Assembly (NCBI GenBank): GCA_043739325.1
Contig: JAYUFK010000102.1
Span: 1-16,755 of the forward strand
Direction of reading: 5' to 3'
Length of the DNA stretch: 16,755 nucleotides
DNA from: Roseiarcus sp043739325
GTDB taxonomy: Bacteria > Pseudomonadota > Alphaproteobacteria > Rhizobiales > Beijerinckiaceae
Each line of letters starts with the position of its first letter. Positions within the stretch are counted from its first letter, which is position 1. The notes beneath the pieces were generated by a model. It ran no database searches and was not told the DNA's origin. It saw nothing but the letters and a program-made list of their open reading frames with translations. The translations under genes were made by a program, and so were the position numbers. Shown here piece after piece: positions 1-7,125 of the stretch.

Positions 1-139
1 CGAATTGGGCCCCGCCCCGCGCGCCGGTTCCCGCTACAACCCGGATTTTCTCGAATACCGGCGGCTCATCCGTCAGTGCATCGGCGTCGACGAAACCGAC
101 GCAATGACGATAACGCTCGAGTTCGAGCGGGTGCTTTAG
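1..139 (+). CDS. 3' end of an unidentified gene (partial)
   Basis: The second reading frame is open from the window edge to a TAG at 137-139 and gives about 45 residues, including RYNPDFLEYRRLIRQC and a final LEFERVL. Codon use is GC-rich at third positions, like the genes around it, and it ends about 110 bases before yajC, so it is probably the C-terminus of the upstream neighbour. I do not recognise the family. The tail does not match what I remember of the ATPases (DUF815) or M23 peptidases that often precede yajC in this order. Confidence 0.5.
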   Translation, partial: ELGPAPRAGSRYNPDFLEYRRLIRQCIGVDETDAMTITLEFERVL

Positions 140-160
140 CCTCCGAGGGCCGGGGCGACG

Positions 161-188
161 TTGCTTTCGCGGCGGCGGCGGCTATATA
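161..188 (+). promoter_or_regulatory. Candidate promoter for yajC-secDF
   Basis: TTGCTT at 161-166 and TATATA at 183-188 are separated by 16 bases. This is a plausible housekeeping sigma-factor promoter in the short gap before yajC. It would give a leader of roughly 55 bases. The -35 box keeps only the TTG part of the consensus, so the call is tentative. Confidence 0.4.
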
Positions 189-251
189 TGCCGCGCTCAT
201 TTGACCGATCCTACGCTCTGCGCCGTTTACGCGCTATGGGAGTTGCCTGTT

Positions 252-617
252 TTGTTCATCACGCCTGCCTTCGCCCAGACCAGCGGCGCGTCCCCCTTGG
301 GGTCGACCGATATGCTGATCCAGTTCGCGCCATTCATTGTCATCTTCGCGATCATGTATTTTTTGATCCTGCGGCCGCAACAGCGCCGCGCCAAGCAACA
401 GCGCGAGATGGTCCAGGGCGCGCGGCGCGGCGACACGATCGTCACTACCGGCGGCCTGATCGGCAAGATCACCAAGGCGACCGACGAGGGCGAAGTCGAG
501 GTCGAGATCGCGCCCAACGTGCGGGTGCGCGTCGCCCGCTCGGGCATTGGCGAAGTGCGCGCCAAGGGCGAACCCGTCAAGGACGTCCCCGTCAAGAAGG
601 ACGCCGCGACCAAATAA
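252..617 (+). CDS. yajC: Preprotein translocase subunit YajC
   Basis: YajC is a small single-span inner-membrane protein that associates with SecD and SecF in the accessory complex of the SecYEG translocon. The product is 121 residues, close to the usual 100-120. It begins MFITPAFAQ, typical of alphaproteobacterial YajC, has one membrane span (about residues 22-40, ending in YFLILRPQQRR), and then the RRGD.IVTTGGLIGKITK motif of the cytoplasmic domain. I chose the TTG at 252 because GGGAG lies 9 bases upstream. A longer reading from TTG 201 would put an unusual extension in front of the conserved start, and the ATG at 312 would remove it. secD follows after 56 bases and the genes are probably cotranscribed. 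Confidence 0.93.
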   Translation: MFITPAFAQTSGASPLGSTDMLIQFAPFIVIFAIMYFLILRPQQRRAKQQREMVQGARRGDTIVTTGGLIGKITKATDEGEVEVEIAPNVRVRVARSGIGEVRAKGEPVKDVPVKKDAATK

Positions 618-673
618 TTCGCCGACCGGCGACAGGCTCAGTCTTGAGACCTCGTGGAGAATTCTGAAACCCC

Positions 674-2266
674 ATGCTTCGCTTTGCAACCTGGAAGGTC
701 GCCTCCATCCTGGCGGTCACGTTTGCGGCGATATTGCTGCTTGTGCCGAGCTTCCTTGGCACCTCGACGCTCGACAGCCTGAAAAAAACTCTGCCGTCGT
801 TCGTGCCGGCGCGAGCCATTGTCCTGGGGCTCGACCTGCAAGGCGGGGCGCATGTGCTGATGGAAGTCGACAGCGCCTCGGTGACCAAAGCGCAGGTCGA
901 TACCTTGCGCGACGATGTGCGCGGCAAGCTGCGCGAAGGCAAGGTTTCGATCAGCGGCGGCATTGGCATAATTTCAAGAGGCGTTCAGGTGCGCATCGCC
1001 GACGCGGCTGAACGCGCGGGTGCGCTGACGTTGCTCGCGCCGCTCAATCAGACGATCGGCAACGTGCTCTCGGGCGCCGTCGGCCATTCGCTCGATATCA
1101 AGGACACGGGTGACGGAACGGTGCAACTGGCGCTGACCGACGCGGCGATCAACGACAAGATCCGTCGTGCGGTTGCGCAATCGATCGAGGTTCTCAACCG
1201 CCGCATCAATCCGGGCGGGACGACGGAATCGAACATTCAGCAGCAGGGCGTCGACCGCGTTCTCGTCGAAGTGCCGGGCTTGCAGGACACGACCAAGCTG
1301 AAGGAATTGCTCGGCGCGACCGCCAAGCTGGAGTTCCGCCTCGTCGCCGCTCCGGGCGATCCGCCGGCGGATGTTGAATCCCTGCCGCAGCAGGACAGGC
1401 CCGGCCCGCTCGCCGTACAAAAGCAAGTCATGGTTTCGGGCGAGGATCTGACGGATGCTCAGCCCGGCTTCGATCAGCAGACGAACGAGCCGGACGTTAA
1501 TTTCGCGTTCAATTTGAAGGGCGGCCAGCGTTTCGGCCAGGTCACTTCGGAGAACATCGGGCGCGCCTTCGCCATCGTCCTCGACGGCAAGATCATTTCC
1601 GCGCCGGTCATCCGCGGCGCCATCACCGGCGGCCGGGGACAGATCACCGGCAACTTCACCGTAGAGCAGGCCGACAATCTCTCCGTTCTGCTGCGCGCTG
1701 GCGCTCTGCCGGCGAAGATGACGATTGTTGAAGAGCGCACGGTCGGCCCGGGGCTCGGGCAGGATTCCATCGACGCTGGCAAGCGCGCGGCTGTTGTCGG
1801 CGGGATCCTCGTCATCTGCTATATGCTGGCGACCTACGGCATTTTTGGCGTCTTCGCCGATCTCGCGCTGGCTGTGCATATCCTCTTCATCTTCGCTTCG
1901 ATGGCGCTGCTCGGCGCAACGCTGACGCTTCCCGGCATCGCCGGCGTCGTCTTCACCATCGGCATGGCGGTCGATTCGAACGTGCTGATCTACGAGCGCA
2001 TCCGTGAGGAATCGCACATGGGCCGCTCGATCATTTCGTCGCTCGACGCCGGCTTCAAGCGGGCGTTCGCGACAATCATCGATTCCAACGTGACGATGTT
2101 CGTCGCGGCGGTCATTCTCTACCTCTTCGGCTCGGGTCCGGTGCGCGGCTTCGCGGTCTCGCTTGGCCTCGGCATTCTGACTTCCGTCATCACCGCCGTG
2201 ACGATGACGCGGATGATGATCGCGCTGTGGTATCGCTACAAGCGCCCGACGGTCCTGCCGATATGA
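674..2266 (+). CDS. secD: Protein translocase subunit SecD
   Basis: SecD is an RND-family membrane protein that uses the proton gradient with SecF to pull translocating proteins into the periplasm. The 530-residue product has a first membrane span at about residues 8-28 and the signature LGLDLQGGAHVLMEVD at 51-66. A large periplasmic P1 region follows, containing DGKIISAPVIRGAI and QADNLSVLLRAGALPA. Five more spans lie in the last 170 residues. The segment TIGMAVDSNVLIYERIREE carries Asp434, which matches the proton-relay aspartate known in E. coli SecD. The length is normal for alphaproteobacteria. GGAGA precedes the ATG. secF follows after 31 bases, in the standard yajC-secD-secF order. Confidence 0.97.
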   Translation: MLRFATWKVASILAVTFAAILLLVPSFLGTSTLDSLKKTLPSFVPARAIVLGLDLQGGAHVLMEVDSASVTKAQVDTLRDDVRGKLREGKVSISGGIGIISRGVQVRIADAAERAGALTLLAPLNQTIGNVLSGAVGHSLDIKDTGDGTVQLALTDAAINDKIRRAVAQSIEVLNRRINPGGTTESNIQQQGVDRVLVEVPGLQDTTKLKELLGATAKLEFRLVAAPGDPPADVESLPQQDRPGPLAVQKQVMVSGEDLTDAQPGFDQQTNEPDVNFAFNLKGGQRFGQVTSENIGRAFAIVLDGKIISAPVIRGAITGGRGQITGNFTVEQADNLSVLLRAGALPAKMTIVEERTVGPGLGQDSIDAGKRAAVVGGILVICYMLATYGIFGVFADLALAVHILFIFASMALLGATLTLPGIAGVVFTIGMAVDSNVLIYERIREESHMGRSIISSLDAGFKRAFATIIDSNVTMFVAAVILYLFGSGPVRGFAVSLGLGILTSVITAVTMTRMMIALWYRYKRPTVLPI

Positions 2267-2297
2267 CGCGCATCGCACCGCGCCAGGGAACTGACAA

Positions 2298-3254
2298 ATG
2301 AAACTGCTGCGCCTCGCGCCAGAGAACACCAAATTCGGCTTCATGCGCTTGCGGCGCGTGAGCTATCCGCTGTCGGCGTTCCTGTCGATCGTCTCGGTCC
2401 TGCTGTTTGTCTTCGTCGGCATGAATTTCGGCATCGATTTCTCCGGCGGCACGCAGGTCGAGTTGCGCGCCAAAAGCGGCGTCGCCGATCTCGCCAGCTT
2501 GCGCGCCAAGGGCGAGCAACTCGGCCTCGGCGCGGTGGAAGTGCAACGGTCGGGCGCCGACACCGACGCCGTGATGCGCCTTGGCCTGCAGCCGGGCGGC
2601 GAATCGGCGCAGCAAAGCGCGGTTGGCAAATTGCGCGAAGCGTTCAGCGACACCTACGAATTCCGCAGTGTCGACGCTGTGGGACCGCGCGTTTCCGGCG
2701 AGCTGGTGCAGAAGGGTACGCTGGGCATCGTGGTTTCGATCCTCGCGGTGCTGACCTATTTGTGGTTCCGTTTCGAATGGCAGTTCGCGATCGGCGCGAT
2801 CATTGGCACGATGCACGATCTGTTGCTGACCGTCGGCTTTTTTTGCGTCACCCAGCTCGAATTCAACACGACATCGATCGCGGCGATCCTGACGATCGTC
2901 GGCTATTCGCTCAACGAAACGGTTGTCGTGCTCGACCGCATTCGCGAAGTCATGCGCAAGTACAAGCGGCTCACGACGGCGGAGATCGTCGACATGTCGG
3001 TCAACGCCGTGCTGCCGCGTACGATCATGACGGCGACGACGGTGTTTCTGGCGTTGACGGCGCTGTTCTTCCTTGGCGGCCACGTCATTCGCTCGTTCTC
3101 GGCGGCGATGATCTGGGGCATTTTCGTCGCGACCTATTCGTCGATCTTCATCTGCTCGCCGATCCTGATCTACCTGGGCGTGCGCTCGGATGCGTTCGAC
3201 CAGGAACCCGCCAGCCAGCAGCAGGGAGCGGCGGCGCCAAAGGTCCGGGTGTGA
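2298..3254 (+). CDS. secF: Protein translocase subunit SecF
   Basis: SecF is the partner of SecD in proton-driven protein export. The 318-residue product has an N-terminal span (about 22-41) followed by GMNFGIDFSGGTQVE (residues 41-55), the SecF counterpart of the SecD signature. It also has VDAVGPRVSGEL near 125-136, and five C-terminal spans that include GYSLNETVVVLDRIRE (about 202-217) with the family's conserved SLNET. Purine-rich AGGGAA lies upstream of the ATG. The stop codon overlaps the GTG of the next gene by 4 bases (GTGA), a sign of translational coupling. Confidence 0.97.
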   Translation: MKLLRLAPENTKFGFMRLRRVSYPLSAFLSIVSVLLFVFVGMNFGIDFSGGTQVELRAKSGVADLASLRAKGEQLGLGAVEVQRSGADTDAVMRLGLQPGGESAQQSAVGKLREAFSDTYEFRSVDAVGPRVSGELVQKGTLGIVVSILAVLTYLWFRFEWQFAIGAIIGTMHDLLLTVGFFCVTQLEFNTTSIAAILTIVGYSLNETVVVLDRIREVMRKYKRLTTAEIVDMSVNAVLPRTIMTATTVFLALTALFFLGGHVIRSFSAAMIWGIFVATYSSIFICSPILIYLGVRSDAFDQEPASQQQGAAAPKVRV

Positions 3255-3652
3255 GCGCGCCGGGGCCGGGTATTGATGGGTACGTCCCCGGCCGACACCT
3301 GATCGACGCCTATGGCGCGGGCGGCTTTCGCTTCGCCGGCATGTCGCATGTCGGTTCGATTCTCGCGACGCCGCTCGGCGTGCGGGCAGTAAGCGCGCTG
3401 ACATCCGACGAGATAAACGCCAGCCTGCTCGAGCCACTGTTTGCCGAGCTTGCCCAGCACCCGCGCTCGATCGAATTTCTCATCGTCGGCACTGGCGAGC
3501 GCATGGCGCGGCTGACCGATTCCTTGCGCGCGCGCTTGCGTCAAGCGAAGCTGCAAACCGACGCGATGGCGACGGGCCCGGCTTCGCGCGTCTACAATAT
3601 CATGCTGAGCGAAAATCGTCGCGTCGCCGCGCTGCTGCTCGCCGCACCATGA
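3251..3652 (+). CDS. Mth938-like domain protein (DUF498/NDUFAF3 family)
   Basis: This is a 133-residue protein of the Mth938/DUF498 family, whose mitochondrial member NDUFAF3 helps assemble respiratory complex I. The bacterial role is not settled. Family features visible are IDAYGAGGFRFAGMSHVGSI (residues 18-37), the FLIVGTG turn (76-82), and the C-terminal block with TGPASRVYNIMLSENR (108-123) followed by VAALLLAAP. The open frame extends further upstream inside secF, but I chose the GTG at 3251 because it overlaps the secF stop and gives the normal family length. The next gene overlaps its stop by 4 bases (ATGA). The position directly behind secDF is conserved in alphaproteobacteria, which hints at a link with membrane-protein insertion. 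Confidence 0.88.
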   Translation: MSAPGPGIDGYVPGRHLIDAYGAGGFRFAGMSHVGSILATPLGVRAVSALTSDEINASLLEPLFAELAQHPRSIEFLIVGTGERMARLTDSLRARLRQAKLQTDAMATGPASRVYNIMLSENRRVAALLLAAP

Positions 3653-4506
3653 GCTATCCCAACGATCTCGCGCCTACCTACGCGCATTGCGAGGCGCTCA
3701 CGCGCGAACATGATCGCGATCGCTGGCTCGCCGGCCTGTTCGCGCCTGAGCGGGCGCGAAAGCATCTCTATGCGCTGACGGCGTTTTCCTATGAAGTCGG
3801 GCGCCTGCGCGAAGTGATGCGCGAGCCGCTGGCGGGAGAGATGCGCCTGCAATGGTGGCGCGAGGCGATCGGCGGGACACGCGCCGGCGAAGCGCGCGCC
3901 AACCCCGTCGCCGCCGCGCTGATCGACACGATCGACCGCTTCGGCTTGCCGCGCAAGGCGTTTGCGGATCTGTGCGACGCCCGCGCTTTCGATCTTTATG
4001 ACGATCCGCCGGCGACGCTGCGCGATCTCGAAGGCTATTGCGGCGAGACATGCTCGGCGCTGTTTCAACTCGCCGCGATCATTCTCGGCGAAGGCAGCGA
4101 TCTCAGCGCCGCGGAAGCGGCAGGGCATGCCGGCGTCGTCTACGCGCTTGTCGGCCAGCTCCGCGCGCTGCCGATGACCAGCGCGCGCGGGCAGGTGTTC
4201 TTGCCGGCGGATGTGATGGCGGCGCATAAGATTTCGCGCGACGACGTTGTAGCGCAGCGCGACAGTGTGGGCGTGCGCGCGGTGCTGAAGGAGATGTGCG
4301 GCAACGCGCAAAGCCACCTTGCCGCCGCGCAATCGCTAATCCCGAAATTGCCAGCGAAAATCCGGTCGGCGTTCCTGCCGCTGGCTGTCGCGCCGTTGTA
4401 TCTCGCGCGTTTGGAGAAACGCGTGGCGTCGCCCTTCGCCAGCATTATCGATGCCCCGCAATGGCGCCGACAATGGGCGATCTGGCGCGCGGCGAGGGCC
4501 ATGTAG
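3649..4506 (+). CDS. Squalene/phytoene synthase-fold protein, NDUFAF6-like
   Basis: The 285-residue product has the all-helical trans-isoprenyl synthase fold, with GEMRLQWWREAI (residues 63-74) and a second helix region DLYDDPPATLRDLEGYCGETCSALF (115-139). The first aspartate-rich substrate motif of true squalene and phytoene synthases is not visible: the equivalent helix reads AFSYEVGRLREV (45-56). That pattern is shared with the subfamily that includes NDUFAF6, a mitochondrial complex I assembly factor, so I doubt that it makes squalene or phytoene. It overlaps the preceding Mth938 gene by 4 bases, so the two putative assembly factors are translationally coupled. General annotation pipelines would probably call it squalene/phytoene synthase family. 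Confidence 0.85.
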   Translation: MSYPNDLAPTYAHCEALTREHDRDRWLAGLFAPERARKHLYALTAFSYEVGRLREVMREPLAGEMRLQWWREAIGGTRAGEARANPVAAALIDTIDRFGLPRKAFADLCDARAFDLYDDPPATLRDLEGYCGETCSALFQLAAIILGEGSDLSAAEAAGHAGVVYALVGQLRALPMTSARGQVFLPADVMAAHKISRDDVVAQRDSVGVRAVLKEMCGNAQSHLAAAQSLIPKLPAKIRSAFLPLAVAPLYLARLEKRVASPFASIIDAPQWRRQWAIWRAARAM

Positions 4507-4527
4507 CCGCTCACTCCGCACGCGGAA

Positions 4528-4559
4528 CCCTCTCCCTCCGGGAGAGGGCAGGGTGAGGG
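4528..4559 (+). repeat. REP-like palindrome, copy 1
   Basis: The arms CCCTCTCCC (4528-4536) and GGGAGAGGG (4540-4548) form a 9-base-pair hairpin with a TCC loop, followed by CAGGGTGAGGG. It lies between the stops of two convergent genes and could end transcription or protect both messages. A second copy lies in the opposite orientation at 4607-4640, making a BIME-like pair. This sequence type is a common dispersed extragenic repeat in GC-rich alphaproteobacteria. Confidence 0.75.
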
Positions 4560-4593
4560 TGCTGCCGTCAGGCGACAGGTTCGTTGGCATTGT

Positions 4594-6033
4594 TCACCGG
4601 CTGGCGCCCTCACCCCCGGCCCCTCTGCCGTAGGGAAAGGCGAGGCTTGCGTTCTCCGAGAGCCACCGCTCCAAATCCACCTGCGCCCTTGCCGACAGCG
4701 CCTGCTTCCTCGCGACGCCGCGATCCGGTCCGCGCAAGCGCTTGCCGTCGGCATCGAGGTTCGGTCCATCGATCGGTGGGAACAGGCCGAAGTTGACGTT
4801 CATCGGCTGGAACGAGCGCGGGCCGGCGTCGATCGATTCGATGTGGCCGCCGGTGATGTGATTGAGTAGCGCGCCAATTGCCGTTGTGCCGGGCGGCAAT
4901 GATAGCGTTTGTCCCAATCGCTCGGCGGCGGCGAGGCGTCCGGCGATAAGGCCAACGGCGGCGCTTTCGACGTAGCCTTCGCAACCGGTGATCTGGCCGG
5001 CAAAGCGCAAGCGCGGCATTGCCTTCAGGCGCAGCAGCGGATCGAGGACGCGCGGCGAGTTGACGAATGTGTTGCGATGTAGCCCGCCGAGACGCGCGAA
5101 CTCGGCATTCTCCAGACCGGGAATCATCCGCAAGATGCGAGCCTGCTCGGCATATTTCAGCTTCGTCTGGAAGCCGACGATATTGTAGAGCGTGCCGAGC
5201 GCGTTATCCTGACGCAATTGCACGACGGCCCACGGCTTGTTCTGGGGATCATGCGGATTGGTGAGGCCGACGGGCTTCATCGGGCCAAAGCGCAGCGTCT
5301 CGCGCCCGCGCTCGGCCATCACCTCGACAGGCAAGCAGCCCTCGAAATACGGCGTGCCCTCGAACTCCCTATATTCAGTTTTCGGCGCGGCGAGAATCGC
5401 ATCGAGAAAAGCCTCGAACTGCTCGCGGTTCAAGGCGCAATTGACGTAGTCAGCGCCGTTGCCGCCCGGTCCCGTCTTGTCGTAGCGCGATTGCATCCAG
5501 GCCTTCGACATGTCGATCGAATCGCGATGCACGATCGGCGCGATGGCGTCGAAGAACGCCAGCTCTGCTTCGCCGGTCAGTTTACGGACCGCCTGCGCGA
5601 GGGCGGGGGAGGTGAGCGGCCCTGTGGCGACGATGACGCTGTCCCAATCGGTTGGCGGAATCGCGGCCACTTCGGCGCGTTCGATCGTGATGCCGGCTTG
5701 TGATTCGATCGCGGACTGGACTGCGGCGGCGAAGCCGTCGCGGTCGACCGCCAGCGCGCCGCCGGCCGGAACCTGGTGCGAGTTGGCGCAGCGCATGATG
5801 AGCGAGTTCATCGCACGCATTTCGCGATGAATGACGCCGACGGCGTTGTTGGCGGCGTCGTCGGAGCGGAAGGAATTGGAGCAGACGAGCTCGGCGAGCC
5901 GGTCGGTGCGATGCGCTTCCGTGCCGCGCACGGGGCGCATTTCGTGCAAGACGACCGGGACGCCGCTCTGCGCGATCTGCCAGGCGGCTTCGCAACCGGC
6001 GAGGCCGCCGCCGACAACATGGACAGGTTTCAT
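4594..6033 (-). CDS. trmFO: Methylenetetrahydrofolate-tRNA-(uracil-5-)-methyltransferase TrmFO
   Basis: TrmFO is a flavoprotein that methylates U54 in the T-loop of tRNA with methylenetetrahydrofolate as carbon source. The 479-residue product starts with the FAD dinucleotide-binding motif VHVVGGGLAGCEAAW (residues 4-18). It has the hallmark ELVCSNSFRSDD with Cys51, and a second conserved cysteine in DYVNCALNREQ (Cys199). The region with RFAGQITGCEGYVESAAVGL near the C-terminus is typical of the GidA-related fold. I chose the ATG at 6033, which places the FAD motif directly at the N-terminus. The frame is open 19 codons further up, but that extension has no family character. The last dozen or so residues come from a REP-like repeat, so the natural end was probably near ERWLS. 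Confidence 0.95.
   Translation of the reverse strand: MKPVHVVGGGLAGCEAAWQIAQSGVPVVLHEMRPVRGTEAHRTDRLAELVCSNSFRSDDAANNAVGVIHREMRAMNSLIMRCANSHQVPAGGALAVDRDGFAAAVQSAIESQAGITIERAEVAAIPPTDWDSVIVATGPLTSPALAQAVRKLTGEAELAFFDAIAPIVHRDSIDMSKAWMQSRYDKTGPGGNGADYVNCALNREQFEAFLDAILAAPKTEYREFEGTPYFEGCLPVEVMAERGRETLRFGPMKPVGLTNPHDPQNKPWAVVQLRQDNALGTLYNIVGFQTKLKYAEQARILRMIPGLENAEFARLGGLHRNTFVNSPRVLDPLLRLKAMPRLRFAGQITGCEGYVESAAVGLIAGRLAAAERLGQTLSLPPGTTAIGALLNHITGGHIESIDAGPRSFQPMNVNFGLFPPIDGPNLDADGKRLRGPDRGVARKQALSARAQVDLERWLSENASLAFPYGRGAGGEGASR
4607..4640 (-). repeat. REP-like palindrome, inverted copy 2, inside the trmFO 3' end
   Basis: On the minus strand this reads CCTTTCCCTACGGCAGAGGG then GCCGGGGGTGAGGG, a degenerate version of copy 1 with the same GGTGAGGG end. 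It lies inside the trmFO reading frame and encodes the tail residues FPYGRGAGGEG. Together with copy 1 it forms a long inverted pair about 47 bases apart. Confidence 0.7.
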
Positions 6034-6082
6034 GGCGCCGCTTGTCACAAAGCCCAGCGGGCGCGTCAACCGGCAAGGGCGT

Positions 6083-6128
6083 GAAAACAAAACGCGCGCC
6101 GAAACAAATCCGGCGCGCGTTTTGCGAT
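6083..6128 (-). terminator. Rho-independent terminator after the small DUF1127-related gene
   Basis: A perfect 9-base-pair stem, CGCGCGCCG (6093-6101) with CGGCGCGCG (6111-6119), has a 9-base loop. On the minus strand it is followed by TTTTGTTTT. It lies about 30 bases after the stop at 6150 and before trmFO, so it should end the DUF1127 transcript and isolate trmFO. A T-run also follows on the plus strand, so it may work in both directions. Confidence 0.8.
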
Positions 6129-6149
6129 TCTTATGACCGGACGATCAGA

Positions 6150-6311
6150 CTACGACAAACCGCTCTGGCGGGCAGATTCGAAAATGATCTTGTCGAGATC
6201 GACGCCGGTGACGGTGAAATGACCGGCCTTTGGGCTTGGCGCCTCGCGCGTTGAATCGCGATCCGTCCGCCAAGTGTTGAATTTTTCGGCGATTGTCTTG
6301 AACAAGGCCAT
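6150..6311 (-). CDS. Small DUF1127-related protein lacking the arginine-rich core
   Basis: An open frame of 53 codons runs from ATG (6309-6311 on the complement) to TAG, with AAGGAG 8 bases upstream. The product starts MALFKTIAEKFNTWRTDRDS and ends DKIIFESARQSGLS. It aligns along its whole length with the three DUF1127 proteins encoded just upstream: KTI.EK.N.WR..RD..RE at the start, and a G-(I/V)-x3-(D/K)-I...RQ pattern at the end. In the middle, the conserved RRYRDAVRELSSLNDREL helix has become TDRDSTREAPSPKAGHF, so the basic RNA-binding-like surface is gone. It is last in a probable unit with two DUF1127 genes and is followed by a terminator. It could be a functional divergent paralogue or a gene in decay. 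The strong ribosome site argues that it is translated. Confidence 0.7.
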   Translation of the reverse strand: MALFKTIAEKFNTWRTDRDSTREAPSPKAGHFTVTGVDLDKIIFESARQSGLS

Positions 6312-6385
6312 TTCAAGCGCTCCTTATTCGAATCGTGGGTGGCGGCATCTCTTGAAGGTGCGGTCGCCCTCTTCTTTGCGGACGA

Positions 6386-6544
6386 TTACGCCGAGGCGTG
6401 CTGTCGCGCGATCGCGTAGATATCGTCACGGTTGATGCCGATATCGCTGAGTTCGCGATCGTTCAGGCTCGACAATTCGCGCACGGCGTCGCGGTAGCGG
6501 CGCCACGCGTTGAGTTTTTCGCTGATGGTTTTGATCGGGTTCAT
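6386..6544 (-). CDS. DUF1127 domain protein, paralogue 1
   Basis: This is a 52-residue protein made entirely of a DUF1127 domain: KTISEKLNAWRRYRDAVREL then SSLNDRELSDIGINRDDI. The family is abundant in alphaproteobacteria. Members with an arginine-rich helix have been linked to RNA binding, RNA turnover and metabolic or stress adaptation. The start is the complement of 6542-6544, with an AAGGAT ribosome site about 7 bases upstream. It lies 85 bases after paralogue 2 and 74 bases before the diverged member. Lacking the upstream signature of the other two copies, it is probably cotranscribed with paralogue 2. A small GCCGGA/TCCGGC hairpin (6576-6592) lies in the gap. Confidence 0.88.
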   Translation of the reverse strand: MNPIKTISEKLNAWRRYRDAVRELSSLNDRELSDIGINRDDIYAIARQHASA

Positions 6545-6629
6545 TGGACTATCCTTGTTTCGAATCTGTTGGCGAGCCGGATGCGTTCCGGCGGCGCGTT
6601 CGACTCAATCCGCGTGAACTTTCCGCCGG

Positions 6630-6788
6630 TCAGGCGTTAGCGCTCTGGCGGGCGATCGCGGCGATGTCGCCGCGGGCGATGCCGATGTCGTGGAGTTCGC
6701 GATCGTTCAAGCTGGACAATTCGCGCACCGCATCGCGGTAACGGCGCCAGGCGCTGAACTTCTGCGTGATAGTCATGATCGAGGTCAT
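6630..6788 (-). CDS. DUF1127 domain protein, paralogue 2
   Basis: This 52-residue product, MTSIMTITQKFSAWRRYRDA then VRELSSLNDRELHDIGIARG, is a full DUF1127 domain. AAGGAG (complement of 6795-6800) lies 6 bases before the ATG. It is the first gene of a likely three-gene unit ending at the terminator near 6100. Its upstream region carries the same three-part signature as paralogue 3 (6850-6919). The nucleotide sequence around AWRRYRDAVRE is nearly identical among the copies, pointing to tandem duplication or gene conversion. Confidence 0.9.
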   Translation of the reverse strand: MTSIMTITQKFSAWRRYRDAVRELSSLNDRELHDIGIARGDIAAIARQSANA

Positions 6789-6849
6789 ATGACGCTCCTT
6801 CTTTCGTGCTGCTCTGGCTGGGCGCTCCCCGGATGGAGGCTCGTATCAA

Positions 6850-6919
6850 CCAGTGCATTGCAACATAGGACCTTCGAATGGATTGAGGTAGCCCGTTTGT
6901 CTCTCTTCAGATATGCAAA
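6850..6919 (-). promoter_or_regulatory. Conserved upstream signature of DUF1127 paralogue 2
   Basis: Read on the minus strand this is TTTGCAT, 45 bases, TATGTTGC, 3 bases, GCACTGG. The same three blocks with identical spacing occur before paralogue 3 (7455-7524), although most bases between TTTGCAT and TATGTTGC differ. TATGTT could serve as a -10 box, but there is no matching -35 hexamer in either copy, which would fit an activator or an alternative sigma factor. The start codon lies about 60 bases further on. Confidence 0.55.
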
Positions 6920-6939
6920 TAATGAATAGGTAGAGACAA

Positions 6940-6988
6940 GACAATTGTGGATTCGCGACAAAAAATGACTATTAATTCAACAATTGTC
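6940..6988. promoter_or_regulatory. Paired ACAATTGT palindromes
   Basis: GACAATTGT (6940-6948) and ACAATTGTC (6980-6988) form an inverted pair, and each contains the self-complementary octamer ACAATTGT. Their centres are 39 bases apart. They lie directly behind the conserved upstream signature of DUF1127 paralogue 2 and could be operator sites for a dimeric regulator. The regulator is unknown. Confidence 0.35.
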
Positions 6989-7125
6989 TAAAAAATGTCA
7001 ATTATATGTGATTATTAAGCATATTGATGATCGCGCTATAATTTAATCTAATTGCCCGATCTATAAGCCTTGCGCCTGATTTTCAGGCGCTGTTTGTGCG
7101 CTGCGGCATAGGCGGATGCGCCGGA

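Noticed and set aside
1..12. The first 12 bases, CGAATTGGGCCC, resemble cloning-vector polylinker sequence next to a T7 promoter.
   Set aside because: The match is short, the sequence diverges immediately afterwards, and the bases read in frame with the following coding tail. Vector contamination is possible but cannot be shown from 12 bases.
974..2344. Long minus-strand open frame of 456 codons across secD.
   Set aside because: It is the arginine- and aspartate-rich shadow of secD with no family likeness. Such antisense frames are usual in GC-rich DNA.
6545..6629. GCCGGA/TCCGGC hairpin (6576-6592) between DUF1127 paralogues as a possible terminator.
   Set aside because: The stem is only 6 base pairs with no T-run on either strand. 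At most it stabilises or separates messages within the unit.
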